From the NCBI GenBank assembly GCA_027943335.1, contig BSBK01006748.1:124001-188000 (forward strand): a DNA stretch of 64,000 bases, written 5' to 3'. A program made the position numbers and the translations under genes. Positions within the stretch are counted from its first letter, which is position 1. Every line of letters begins with the position of its first letter. This document shows, piece by piece, positions 31,467 through 43,637 of the stretch. The stretch comes from Chamaecyparis obtusa. Lineage: Eukaryota > Streptophyta > Pinopsida > Cupressales > Cupressaceae. The notes beneath the pieces were generated by a model. That model saw only the letters and a program-made list of their open reading frames with translations, searched no databases and had not been told where the DNA came from.

Positions 31467-33554
31467 GATATCAGTTATGGGAAAGTATGGAATAGCATTT
31501 TAAGCATCGTTATTATCGACAGTTTGCATGCTTTCTAGGTTGTGCCCTCTGTTAATCTCTTTATTAATAGTGACTACAATTTTGTTCACCACAAACCTAA
31601 TTCTAACAAGAGATTTGTGTTGCTAAATTTCTCAAACATGGGTGGTGACTTGAAGTGTGAGGAGCCCAATAATTGTAATAAGCTCAAGGAAGCTGATATG
31701 GCTATGGTTTGGCGAAAGCTGAGGAAAGGTGGAGTGAGCCCTTATCTAGAAAAATTACATGGTTTTGACAAGGATATTACTCAAATATTTGCTGACGGCT
31801 GGGAAAATGATACGGTCACTATAGAAGGGAGAACTGTGGAGATTACTGTGGAGCTTATTTCTCAAGTGACAGGAATCCCTAATGTTGGATAGAAGTTTTA
31901 CAAGAATCGCAAGATTTAGGATATGGCAACCAAAAAATTCTTGAAGTCTACGAAGAAGAAGGTTGATTTTGCAGAGGGTAAGATAAATGGCTACATTGAC
32001 CCTGTCAAAATCAAGAAACTATGGTGCTACGTCCTATAGGCTCTGATGGATTATTTTACCCTTGACGATTGCTTCACTCGTGCTCACTCCTACCACTTTA
32101 TGTTCCTTAACCATTTCAGGTACAAGGATACTATTAACATACCCTATTACCTTCATACCTCTCTCGTTAAAAGTATCAATGAGCATAAGGGATCTCCTAA
32201 GAAGACTATTAAGCATGATGGTTTGATTCTTCTAATTTATGAGCATATTAAGAGAACTATCCCTAACCCTAGCTCCACTCCTTTCAGAAAGAGTAAGCGG
32301 AGCCCTATGACTCCTAAGTCCGGTTCTGTTAAGTAGAAGGCGAAGGATATTATGGGCAATAGCTCAAAGAAAATTTTATCGGAAGAGACTGAAGTTGAAG
32401 ACTACTCTGAGGTTTCTGAGACAGAGGATTCTGATGAGGATGTGTCTCGAGAGAATCAGGAGATGCAAAGTCCTAGTAAGGAGAGGGAGGATACTGATGA
32501 ATCTAATGCTATGTCTTCCCCTGAAGATAACAAGGAGGAGGTTAACAGTAAGTACTTGGAGGAGGATAATAAGGAGGTGACTGAGGGGAAGGATCAGCTG
32601 GAAGATGACGTTCACCTGCAAGGTATTGACGATTCACAGATGTGGGGGGCTAAGACTAAGCCTATGTGTACTAAGGAGAAGGATATTACTAAAGCAGAGA
32701 ACCCTGAGAAAAATATTTAGGAAAGTGTGGCTAAGGAGAAAGGTAAAGCTATGGAAGAAGCCAATTCGGAAGGTACTATAGTGCATAATTCTCATAGCCC
32801 TTAAGATCTGGTCGACACTGCTATCCAGTATGCAGAGAAGTAGAAGAATGATAGGGATTTTAATAAAGAGGAGGTGCCCATCTTGGAGGATTTTGTTGCT
32901 GGCATGAGGCACGATGTGCCTATCTCTCAAGACTCTAAGGACAATATTTAGGAGGGTAGTGGTGACTCCAGTGAACAAAAAGCTAGAGAGTCCTCCATCA
33001 AGCTTATCTTTGAATATTTTAATGACGGGGAAGAAGTCACTACTAGTGTGTTGTAGACTGCCAAAGCTAAGGCCCTTTACTCCTTCAGATTCAGCAAATG
33101 GTGCTTTCATGAAATAAAAAGGCTCCATTTAAAATGCAGGAAGCTTGAAGCTAACAATGCTATACTTGATGATAAAGTTGAATCCCTCCTCAAAGAGGGC
33201 TCATCTAACTCCCATGCTGCTAAGATTAAGGAAAGAATGGATAAAGTTGATAATACTCTTATCAACATCCTCCAGCATAGTATGGACAGTATGAAGGCTT
33301 CCAGCACCAACCTCAAGGTTCTGGTCAACCTGCTAAAGAATGCTTTGGAGGATGATACTGAGATCGAGAATGCCTCTCTGGTGGATAGTGGTGGCCCTAG
33401 CTCTCAGACCCGTGGGAGCAATAAGAAAAAATCCCCTCTAATGAAGAAGAACGTGGATGAGCTAAAAAGTGTTATTGGGTGGATAGACAACATTCAGGCC
33501 AAGATGGAGAAGACACTAGATGAGAAAGCTGGGGTTCTGTATGTGGATGCTTAG
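31467..33554 (+). pseudogene. Third LINE reading frame: globular N-part, acidic middle, coiled-coil C-part
   Basis: A likely start is ATG 31,638, ending at TAG 33,552: 638 codons in one frame with nine internal stops (TAG at 31,890, 31,917, 32,037, 32,334, 32,718, 32,841, 32,949, 33,054; TAA at 32,802) and no frameshift. The frame equals that of ORF2, and only two TAG (31,464 and 31,533) lie between, so a fusion is possible. Residues 1-230: VWRKLRKGGVSPYLEKLHGF, IFADGWENDTVTIEGR, LISQVTGIPNVG, LMDYFTLDDCFTRAHSYHFM, HDGLILLIYEHI. This recalls globular domains of plant transposon-associated proteins (plant-mobile-domain or PF20167 style), by memory only. Then about 150 acidic residues, then Leu/Lys/Glu helices with heptad spacing (about 33,110-33,540). 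The LINE 3' tail follows directly. Function unknown. Confidence 0.7.
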
Positions 33555-33720
33555 TTTGGTTTTCTTGCTGGTTTTTTGTGCTCTCTGTTGTCTTTTGGTT
33601 TAGTTTTCTATCCCTTTTATCTCTATCTTTGTAGTCCCTTATATGGGCAGTTCGATGTTGTATGATTCTTTTTTGGTGTTGTGATCTCTTCTTCTGATCT
33701 TTTGATCCTTAAGCTGTAAA

Positions 33721-33743
33721 GGGTTTCAAGTCCCTTCAAAACC
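33721..33743 (+). other. 3' hairpin of the LINE
   Basis: Outer stem GGTTT with AAACC, inner AAG with CTT, 20 bases before the 3' TSD. Near-identical to 3,598-3,621. Confidence 0.65.
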
Positions 33744-36135
33744 TATTTTTTCCAGTAAACAGAACTTTACATTTGATAATTAAGAAAGATAATTACAAGT
33801 CTTATTTCTTCAAAACTGAAACATGTGCAAGCAAGAATCCATAAGCTCTACAACTATGAAAGGTACCTTGATAAAAGATTTACCACCCAACCACGTGGAT
33901 ACCAAAAGGCCCACTCCCCTGTGCTAGGAGATAAACACCAAGGTCCACACAAGAAGAGATAACTAGGCCATACCTAGGGTTGGAGTAACCTTTCCCAAAT
34001 TACAACTAAAAAGAAGACCAAGGTATAAAACCCTTTCCCAAAAGGTTCTAAAGCTAGGTAGAAACTCTAAGTGACAAGCTAGGTGAGTGTCATTGCATAG
34101 CCCTCACCCCTTGGGTTGTCCTAGTACTAGCCACTTTGGGCCCCGGCCCCCAAGTAGGCACATGCGGAACCAAATGCCTTTAGTATAGAAAAGTGAAATT
34201 CGATCATACCTACATGCATAGGAACCTTCTATCACTCCCATCCATAGCCTTTACGAGCACTAATGGCATGGGAAAGGCATACATTAATATTTTTAGTGTT
34301 TGAACCCATTCCCATAAGTTTTAATTAAGTTATCACTTCTTAAAACAACTCTTCAGCCGGTTATCTTGGTACTAACCACTTAGGGCCCCAGCCCCAAACT
34401 AAGAGCTACTCACCTAGTGTTCTTAGGTTTCCTACCCTTACCCAAACATCACAAACACATAACACTAAGATATTGAATAAGACAAATCATAAAACACTCA
34501 AGTGCTAGCAAACAAGAATAGGAATGGTTTGTTGATTGGTGGGAAGCCTGGAATGGCACCAGTCATTTGGGAAGTGAATGCCTCTAACATACAAGACATC
34601 AAATTTGGTCATTTAGATAGTAGAAATAATTTATTTTACTATTCTAACCTTGTAGGATACCATGCATCATTGAGAAATGAGATTTGATGGTAGGAAGTTG
34701 GTAGGTTATTGGAGAAAAAAAAGAAGAAAAGACTGTTGAAGAAAATATAGTCTCGATGAAAGAGCCATATATCTTAATTTAACCATTGGATCAGGCTATG
34801 TTTTGGATATGTTGTAGAGGGACACGTTACAAAACTTTTGACCATAGAGATCGAGGAAATATTTTTCGAGTCAAAAGATATGAATGAATGTGTACGGGTC
34901 TTTCAAAAAGAGACCAGTGAGAAAAATCTGCGAATGATCGGAAAGGTACAAAATCCAGAATGCAAACAAGGAAGGAAAAAATAAATCTTCCTAAGGTATG
35001 AGAGTATCTAAAGACTTCTAAAAGCAATAGAAAGTTAAAACATGAAACCTAAGGAGATCCTAGACTCCATCAAATACAAGGATGAAGATAAATAATTTAT
35101 ACATAAAGTGAAATCATTTGTGCAGACAATAAATTCCAAAACATATACATAGTTTCTCCATTCCCCTAAAACTATCTCATTCCATAATATAGACATAATA
35201 CAATAGCACAAACATCATATAAGAAAGAAAATAAATAGATTTAATATCATTCAAGAAACATATAGCAACTAGACATAAAGAGGATCATCTCCAGGATAGA
35301 TCCTACCTGGAGTCCTGCAGAGATACCATTGGAGAAGCAAGATCCTGCCTATCTAAGCCTACTTCAAACAATCCTCTAGAATCCCTCTGAATGCAGCCAT
35401 AATAATCCTCCAAAAATATTATGAAGTCTAATCTAAAATAATAATGAAGCTTCCCGAGAGATTATTTTTCCAGCCAACTCCTTCCAAATGGAGGCACAAT
35501 CCCTTCCAAAACTACTATGATTCCAATATGATCTCCTGTCTCCCAAAATGATAATGCTTCTGAAGGATAAATTTCAGCCAACTCCCCCATCCCACAGGGA
35601 TTCTTCCCGTAAATAAGTTGAAGGATTAGTTGCATGGGAAAATCCAACCGATGCAACTATCCCAACCAAAATTGGTTAATAGTTTAGGTTTAATATATTT
35701 ATTAAAGCCATTCTCAGGAAAGGAGTTTATAAACTATTATATTAATCTTATTATATTAATAATAATCTAATTTAGGTCTCCTTTATTTAAGGAAAGAAAA
35801 TAGTAACTATTATTTTGAATATAATTACTATTTGCTTAGTTACTTAGGCTATGGTAAAAGATTTTACCATATATTAATTTGTCATCCAAGTAGATAATTT
35901 ATTTATTTATTAATATTATTTAAAACATAATTACTTTCACACCCACATAATTATAGAAATATATTTAACCATAGGCATATGTGTGCACCCATATGCTTAT
36001 GTGTACATATATTGTTATAATATTATTAAAATCATATCTTATTATTAATATCATGAACATCTTATTATTATAAATATTGTAAAACACATTATTTAATCAA
36101 ATACTAAATCATACTTCATGCAAAATATAATAATG

Positions 36136-36158
36136 ATATATATATATATATATATATA
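36136..36158. repeat. (AT)n microsatellite
   Basis: About 11 AT units inside the 3' LTR of the large gypsy. Confidence 0.9.
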
Positions 36159-36866
36159 GGGTAGCTACCGACACAAGATAGATTATACCATAAACACAAT
36201 TTAGAGCTACCAATCACAAAATCATAAGCTCATAAATGCAAGAAGCAAGCAACAAGATCCACAAACTCCAACAAACTAAGAAAACACAATAATACATCAT
36301 CAACACAAGGACTGACTCAAGAACTCCCCACCTAAGGAATAGAAAGGGTCAGAGGTAGAGTTCCTTCTTGTGGGACCTTGATGATATCTCCTTAACAACA
36401 ATGATCAAGGATTTTGAGGGATCACTTAGACCTGTGAGACTAGGTGGAGATGATGCCCAGTACCTACAATCGTGCATCACCGAGAAGAAATACATGTGCA
36501 AATATATATACAAACATATGAAAACAAATGACCAGGATCGATACATCGTGTGGACCTCAACTAAGTGAGTAACTATGACTTCATCCTGAGTCATGAAAAC
36601 ATATCAAACATATATACATGAAAACATAAGACATCATAGATAATAATGGTTAGGTTCACATCCTTGGGTTAGCTTTATAAATCATGTAAAGATAGGTGAT
36701 TTCAAACTTTATAAAAATATAAATGATAATCATAAATGAGTGTATCTAAGCATCTGATAAGTGTATCATCATCTAAATAAGCATAACTATGAACATATAG
36801 TTCTAACCATCATAATGAAAATGTAAAAATAAAAGTCCAAGTATAATCATCTGAGAGGGTATTACA

Positions 36867-36879
36867 TCCTCCCCCCTAG
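36867..36879 (-). promoter_or_regulatory. Polypurine tract of the large gypsy
   Basis: Minus strand CTAGGGGGGAGGA followed by the LTR start TGTAATACCC, a common form in plant chromovirus-type gypsy elements. Confidence 0.85.
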
Positions 36880-36889
36880 AGTTAGGCTT

Positions 36890-38420
36890 ACTCTTGGAAC
36901 CTAAAAATAATAAGGATAAGCATCTTTAAGTCTAACAACATCCTCCCAAGTGGCTGACGAATCATAATTGGGGTCCCATTGGACCCTTGCCTAGTCTATG
37001 GTGTGATCCCTGAGGGTCAGTGTCCGCTACTGCAAAATGCATACCGGCTCTAAAGCTAGCTACCCGTCTGCTACCTATAATGCATTCCAATCCAAAACAT
37101 GAGTCACATCAGGAATATATTTTCTAAGAACTGAAACATGAAATACATCATGAATACGAGCAAGGCTAGGTGGCAAGGAAAATTGATAAGCTACTGGTCC
37201 TATCCTCTCTAGGACTTCAAAAGGGCCAACAAATCAAGGTGCCAACTTGGAGCCTTTTCCGTAACGGATTGGACTCTTTCATGGGTGCACCCTGAGAAAA
37301 ACTCTATCTCCAAGAGTGAAGTGTACATCGGTCCTATGAGCATCTACATATTTCTTCTGCCTATATTGAGCTGTCAAAATATGCTCTTTGATATGCTTAA
37401 CCTATTGCTCTATATCATGTAACATCTTAGGGCCAAGAAGTACCCTATCCTCCAAATAGTCCCAACTCAAAGGAGTATGGCACGGATGACCATATAGAGC
37501 TTGAAAGGGAGACATACCTATAGAGCTGTGATATCCATTATTATACACAAACTCCACAAACTATAAGTATTCTTCCCAATGGGTCTTCTTGTCCATGACA
37601 TACATTCTAAGCATATCCTCAAGAACCTGATTGACTCGCTCAGTCTATCCATCTATCTCTGGATGATAGGCTGAATTGAAATTGAGCTAAGTCCCTAAAG
37701 TGTGTTGAAGGGAAGTCCACAGTGCTGATGTGAATACTGGATCATGATCAGAAATGATCTTCTTGGGTATTCCGTGGAGTATCACTATATCCTTCATAAA
37801 TACTCTGGCTATCGATGTTGCTGAATAGGAAGACTGCATGGGAGAGAAATGGGCTACCTTGGTAATCCTATCAGCTGTTACCATGATAGCATCATGTCTC
37901 CATGGGGTAACAGTAAGTCCCACAATAAATTCCATGGAGATAATATCCCATTTCCATTATGGCACAAGGTGAGGCTGCAAAAGACCTACTAGATGTTGAT
38001 GCTCTGCCTTCACCCTCTAGCATTCCAAACATCTTGCCACATAACCTACTATATCTCTCTTCATTCTTGACCAATAGTACAACTGACATAGGTCCACATA
38101 CATCTTCTTTACCTCTGTATGTGCTGAGTAGGGAGCCTTGTGGCTTTCTGAAAGAATGAGCACAAAAATATCTCCTAACAAGGGAACATAAATTATGTCT
38201 AACTACCGCAACAATCCTAGGGTATCCAAGGAATATTCTAAAAAATGACCCTCTAAGGGTCTTCCCGACTCTATCTCTTCTTTTACCTCCTAATACCAAG
38301 AATCAGAAGTGAGAGCCTCCCTGATACGCTTCTCCAAATCTGTGCTCAAAGAAAGTGCCAACAACCTATGCCTACACCTGCTTAAAGCATCGACCACCAC
38401 ATTCATCTTCCCTTTCCTTT
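36890..38420 (-). pseudogene. Integrase of the large gypsy
   Basis: Minus strand: zinc-region remnants (YSAHTEVKKMYVDL, about 38,110), then the core 37,935-37,687: MEFIVGLTVTPWRHDAIMVT, ADRITKVAHFSPMQ and ISDHDPVFTSALW (second catalytic D), followed out of frame by HPEIDGQTERVNQ (glutamate, about 37,660) and RMYVMDKKTHWEEYL. Below 37,560 typical C-terminal pieces read only in fragments. Stops are frequent. No chromodomain is legible. The upstream join to RT is abnormal (see RT). Confidence 0.75.
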
Positions 38421-39150
38421 GCAAGGAACTGATGGGATGAGCTATCCGAGAGAACTCTCCGACAAATCATCTATAATAACCAGCTAGTCCCATAATGTTG
38501 TGAACCTCGGGGATGTTAGTCGGAGTTGGCCACTCCACTATGGCTTGGATTTTGGCTGGATTAATAGTGATGCCATTTCCTGAAATGATGTGCCCAAGAT
38601 ACTTAACCTCGGTCTGAAAGAATTCACACTTCTCTGCATTGGCATAGAGTTGGTTTTCTCTAAGGCACTACAATACTTGGCGAAGATGAATCTCATGTTC
38701 CTCGGGAGTTTTAGAGAACACTAAGATATCATCCAAGAAGACTATCACAAATTTATCTAGGTAGGTTCTGAAAACCCCATTCATTAAGCTCATAAATATA
38801 GAGGGAGTGTTTGTCAGTCCAAATGGTACCAAGGTGAACTCATAGTGGCCATATCTAGTGCGGAAAACTTTTTGATGAATATCAGCTTCCCGAATTCTAA
38901 GTTGATGGTACCCTAACTTGAGGTCTATCTTTGAAAATATTTTTGCTCCTTTCATCTGATCAAATAGATCATCAATGCAGGGTAAAGGATACCAATTTTT
39001 TATTGTGACTTTATTGAGTTGACGATAGCCGATGCACAATTTGAGAGAGCCATCTTTCTTCTTTACAAATATTATTGGTGCACCCCATGGTGATACACTG
39101 GGTTTGATAAACCCTTTTTCCAAAAGCCCTTCCAACTAAAGCTTAAGTTC
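38421..39150 (-). pseudogene. Reverse transcriptase of the large gypsy, RNase H deleted
   Basis: The frame 39,135-38,668 contains [50 protein letters not shown] (catalytic D) and [15 protein letters not shown] (DD box intact). It continues after a stop with CEFFQTEVKYLGHIIS and GLAGYYR. At about 38,425 the RT end HPISSLQRKGK runs directly into NVVVDALSR, which is normally the far end of RNase H. About 110 residues that should hold the RNase H catalytic D and E are absent. RT itself looks full length apart from stops. Confidence 0.85.
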
Positions 39151-41230
39151 CCCAAGTTCCTGTGTGGTCATGTGGTATGGAGCCTTGGATATGGGTTCCG
39201 CACCTAGCACTAACTCAATTTGAAAGTCAATATCTCTCTTGGGTGGCATCCTTGGTATTTCCTTAGGAAAAACATCTAGAAATTCCTACAATAGGGGATG
39301 ATCTAGTGATAAATCCCTACTCTCCTCTTTGTCTAAGTCTTCTACTGAGACTACAAAAAATTGGCATCCTTTGCGCATGCACCGCTTGAGTTGCATTGTG
39401 GAAATTATGCGGAGAGAGATGGGTTGTTTCACCCCAACAATCTTCTTAGGTTCTCCTTAATCATCTAAACATTGAATGCTCTTGCTTCTACAATCCAAAA
39501 TGGCTTTGTGAGCATCCAACCAATCCATACCCATAACTACTCCATACAAGCCTAAAGGAATCACTCAAAGATCTACCAAGGTGGAGAAAGGTCCTAGCCC
39601 TAACTTGCAATCTTGAACTCAAGAGTCAAAGGCTATTCTTGTCATGGAGGCTAGCTCAACCTGCCACCTATCTTCCTACCTTACTACCTTCAGCCCATAT
39701 TGCTCTACTAAAGAAGGAGAAATAAAAGAATCTATTGCTCCTAAGTCAAATAGAATAGTGGTAGAGATACCCCTTAACAAACCTAGGGTTTTGATGACTG
39801 AATCCTAATGATCAACCTGTCTGTGGTCTAGAGTGGTGAATACTCAGTGAGTTCTGCCTACATCACCTACTGTGGGTTCTGAAGCAGCCTATCTATAGCT
39901 AGTTGCAAGGGTAGACTTTTGAGGATTGTTAACTACAATATGACCATGTTGACCACAAGAGTAACACCTTGTATTCTTAATAAAATTCCTTCCCGCGAAA
40001 GGTGCGTTGGACTACTGATAACTACCCTAACTAGAACTCTAAGGCATACTCTGAGCTGGTTGAGGATTTAGGTATATCATTGCACGATGCCAGTTGCGAG
40101 AATTACTTGGCTGAGAACCCCCATTCTTGTTGTTGAAGTTATTGTTCTAAAATTTCCTTTTCTGGTGATTCTGACTTCCTTTTGATGAAGAAGGATAGCT
40201 CTTAGGGCTAGGTATTCCTTGAGAGTGGTTCCCTTTGAATCCTATCCCTACCTGAGAGGTATTACTTCCATGGCTACCTATCTGACCTCCTAACCCCAAG
40301 GCAACATTTTGTTCCACAATATGAGCCTTGATGACTGCATCATTAATTGTCTGAGGTTCAAACATCCGTACATTGTCGGCCAAGAAATCATTGAGGCCTC
40401 TAAGGAAGTATTGAGTTAGCATGGGTTAATCATCCTTATAACCTGAGTATGGCTTGAGTTCAAAGAACTTTTGCTCATAGTCATCAACTGACATTGTTAA
40501 TTGCCTTAAGTTTTGAAACTCTTTGGCTCTTTTCCACCTCTAGTGATTAGAAAGAAATCTAGCTCGAAAGAGTTCTAGGAACAATTCCCATGAAAGAGTG
40601 GTTATAACTATGTGAAGTTTCACTCTCTTTGTTTCCCAGGTGGATGAAAAATCTCTAAGGTGAATGACTACAAATCAGGCCTTGGTATTGCTGTTGTAAG
40701 GATGCATGGAAGATAGCCTTTCCAAATCCAATAGCCAAGTCTCGGCAATGGATCCACCTTGAGTTCCCTTGAAAGGGTTAGTCTTAGTCCTGAGGAGATC
40801 TCTCATGTGAGAAGCACGTAGAGATTCCTCTTCTACTACCTGATCTCTCCTCTTAGGGCTCCTTTCTCTTTCCTCATAGTGAGTGGCATTAGCCTCCCCA
40901 TGGTGACCCCTATCCTAGCCTGGATCTAGTCTCTGCATATCTGTTGTAATAATTATGTTACTTGAGCCCCCTGAAAACCTCCTGAGTGGTTATCAGATCG
41001 GTCCCCCCTATCTTCTCTCTCAAAATGTTCTTCTTCCTAAGAAATTTCTTGATGAGATCTAGGAGTGTTTCGGGCACCTCCCCTTCTACCATGGGTCATA
41101 GGAGGCATCCTGGACAAGTAAGGAGAAGGATAAGTTCAAGGGTCCTAGTCCAATTCTAGTGTTAAGTTTATCCTTAAATGAATAACAAGTTTAAGAAGCA
41201 TGGGTCAAATTTCCAAGGCCCCAATGTAGC
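39151..41230 (-). pseudogene. Gag and protease of the large gypsy
   Basis: Minus strand from the primer site: degenerate capsid region (about 41,000-40,430), open frame 40,422-40,147 (YFLRGLNDFLADNVRMFEPQ, then Gly/Ser/Asn-rich), zinc knuckle CYSCGQHGHIVVNN (about 39,970, last Cys lost). Then a retropepsin-like stretch TTILFDLGAIDSFISP (about 39,760-39,710), where D-[ST]-G is now D-L-G, so the protease active site is broken. The linker PFPKEIPRMPPKRDIDFQIE-like region leads into RT. Several stops. Confidence 0.7.
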
Positions 41231-41232
41231 AA

Positions 41233-41250
41233 CTTAGTGCTTTGATACCA
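41233..41250 (-). promoter_or_regulatory. Primer-binding site of the large gypsy
   Basis: Minus strand TGGTATCAAAGCACTAAG, four bases after the 5' LTR end. Initiator Met-tRNA type with one change (CAGAGC to CAAAGC). Confidence 0.8.
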
Positions 41251-42266
41251 AAGATGTCATGCCCCACAAGGGAACCGGGAAAGAGAACGAAGATTCTCTT
41301 TAGAAAAGAAAACCTAGTAATGAATTTATGAAAAATTTTGAACTTTAAAATATTAACATGAACAATGCATAATTTAACTTAGAATCCTTCCAAGGTTCCT
41401 TATGAGTAAAATGAACAATCCATTTAAGTTCATTAAGTGTACTAACAATATGATTAACTCTAAAAACATAACATTTGAAAATTATTTAGAGAGAAATATA
41501 AATGCTTTCATTTGATTTCTAACTAATTGATTTCATCTATATTCCCTAAGCATTCTTTCATGACCAAAATAACTTTTAAAGAATACTCATAATAAAAATA
41601 ATTTATCTAGGAGTCTGAACTATTTCACATATGAAATTAACACATTTGATTACTAACTTTTCTTGAACAACCATAATGAGAAACATGCCACTTTGCTTGA
41701 AACACTTATGAAATTCCTTTTCTTTTCAAATGATTTACATAAAGTTTACCATTCCCTTTTCTTTTCCCTAAATCTACCCATTCCAAGCTACATCAAATTG
41801 AAATACATTAAATGTCACATTACATTCATCTCCCCTTAGGAGGTAATAATAACTTTACATTTGATAATTAAGAAAGATAATTACAAGTCTTCTTTCTTCA
41901 AAACTGGAACATGTGCAAACAAGAATCCATAAGCTCTTCAATTGTGAAAGGTACCTTGATAAAATATTTACCACCCAACCACATGGATAAAAAAGGGCCC
42001 ACTCCCCCGTCCTAGGAGATAAACACCAAGGTCCACACAAGATGAGATAACTAGGCCATACCTAGGGTTGGAGTAACCTTTCCCAAATTACAACTAAAAA
42101 GAAGACCAAAGTTTAAAACCCTTTCCCAAAAGGTTCTAAAGCTAGGTAGAAACTCTAAGTGAAAATCTAGGTGAGTGTCATCACATAGCCCTCACCCCTT
42201 GGGTTGTCCTGGTACTAGCCACTCCGGGCCCTGGCCCCCAAGTAGGCACATACAGAACCGAATGCT

Positions 42267-43580
42267 TGTTGGAGATTTGCCAGCAAGCCAGTACTGACTG
42301 TATGTTTGTCATTGATGACAACATATGGTAAGTAGCATGCATGGAAAACTTATGTAGTAATCTTTGAGTATATGTAGCATGGACATCTTATCAGCATGAT
42401 ATCATGAACGTAGAGGTTAATTGTTTATACAAACAGTTATAGAGCAGCTTGTGTTAGCAGTGTTCCTGACAGAGTGACAGACAGTATTCTGTGTGTGATT
42501 GTCTGTACAGTTATCATGGAGCCATGAACCTTTGGATATGTGATGAATACATGCTAGTGATGTTACATTCATCGACACAGAGTCTGATATACAGTAGAAG
42601 TGAAGTTATGTAGTCGCCATTCACCAGTTGCAATTTTTGTGTTTATTTAGAATAGTCGACATAGATTTTATTTGTACAGGAGTTGCACCTATCATATTGG
42701 TATGTGCGCTTGGATTAGTGATAAAAAAGAGTCAAGAAGGTTTTTATAAGAGTGCATGATGTAATTCAGCTTAAGGAGAAAGCTTCAGTTAAATTGGTAG
42801 AGCCGACAATGTGTAGCATGCATCTACATTTATTAATATTGGATAGGTCCCAGATTGTGTTGTGTGCTTAGTAGAGCTGACAGAAATATTAATGGAGAGT
42901 GTTATTGTTTCTCTACTATGATTTCAAGGTGGTTCTAATAGGCCGACTTGATTATATCATTTAGAGAGAAGATATTTATAGGCAGTCATTTTTTATTGCT
43001 AAGTCATGGTTCAGAGTTGATTGTGAAGAGTAGACCAGAGAGTGCAAAGTGTTGAGCCATCAGTAGAAGGTCTATGTGACCAAGTAAAGAGTTTATGTTA
43101 TACATTAGAACTGATCTAGACAATAGGTCAAAGCGCAGTTCACCAAGATCCATATATAGTGTGTATCTCTCATTCAAAAGGTTGTAGCCTTCACCCCTTT
43201 GAGCAGTGTGCTCTCAAACAGTGCTTCCTCACCCCTAATAGGGTTAATTGTAAAAGACTCCTAACAAGGTCTGACCCTTGACCAGGTCACTGTACTAAAT
43301 GCATTATAAAGACAACTCCTAATAGGGTTAAGGATCTTCTAATAAGGATCATAATACACTAGTGTAGATTATTAGTGGGTGTCAATTCCCGCTGGGGTTT
43401 TTACCTATTTGGGTTTCCCCATAACCAAAATATTGGTGTTGTGTTCAAGTGTTCTTTCATTGTGTTTATGTTTTATGTTTAAGTATACTTAATTATATAA
43501 AGAATTGAAACTTGTAGATAACTAATTCACCCCCCCCCCCACCCCCCTCTCTCAGTTATCTCTTGGGACCATTCCTAACA
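42267..43580 (+). mobile_element. 5' LTR of the nested copia
   Basis: 1,314 bp, TGTTGGAGATTTGCC...ATTCCTAACA. It includes the C-rich run at about 43,529-43,548 before CTCTCAGTTATC. The final ~400 bp carries repeated phrases such as CTCCTAACAAGG and CTAATAGGGTTAA. Confidence 0.93.
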
Positions 43581-43582
43581 AT

Positions 43583-43594
43583 TGGTATCAGAGC
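43583..43594 (+). promoter_or_regulatory. Primer-binding site, initiator Met-tRNA type
   Basis: TGGTATCAGAGC, two bases after the 5' LTR: the standard copia primer site, unmutated. Confidence 0.9.
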
Positions 43595-43637
43595 CAAGTG
43601 CCTCAGAGAGAAATTTTAATAGCTTGAGGTTGATCAG

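Larger units (their letters stand above)
29229..33773 (+). mobile_element. 5'-truncated LINE inside the gypsy 3' LTR, with both TSD copies
   Basis: The inserted unit is 29,240-33,762 (4,523 bp), flanked by AACTTTACATT at 29,229-29,239 and 33,763-33,773. The gypsy 5' LTR carries the uninterrupted site with one AACTTTACATT at about 41,850, so insertion and ends are proved internally. The copy starts inside reverse transcriptase, runs through the ORF2 zinc region and RNase H, then a 1.9 kb third reading frame, then a 3' untranslated part with hairpin and the tail CTATTTTTTCC. It has no long poly(A). Confidence 0.92.
28632..36866 (-). mobile_element. 3' LTR of the large gypsy, split by a LINE
   Basis: Plus-strand edges TGCCATGCCCCGC (28,632) and GAGGGTATTACA (36,866). 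The TGC is TGT in the other LTR. LTR sequence is 28,632-29,239 and 33,763-36,866. A 61-codon open frame at 34,502-34,687 recurs in the other LTR (49,681-49,866), but both are simply parallel LTR sequence. The part 35,084-36,866 has no counterpart in the 5' LTR. Confidence 0.8.

Noticed and set aside
34502..34687. 61-codon frame found again at 49,681-49,866, suggesting a conserved small gene
   Set aside because: Both lie at the same place in the two LTRs of one gypsy element; conservation reflects LTR duplication.
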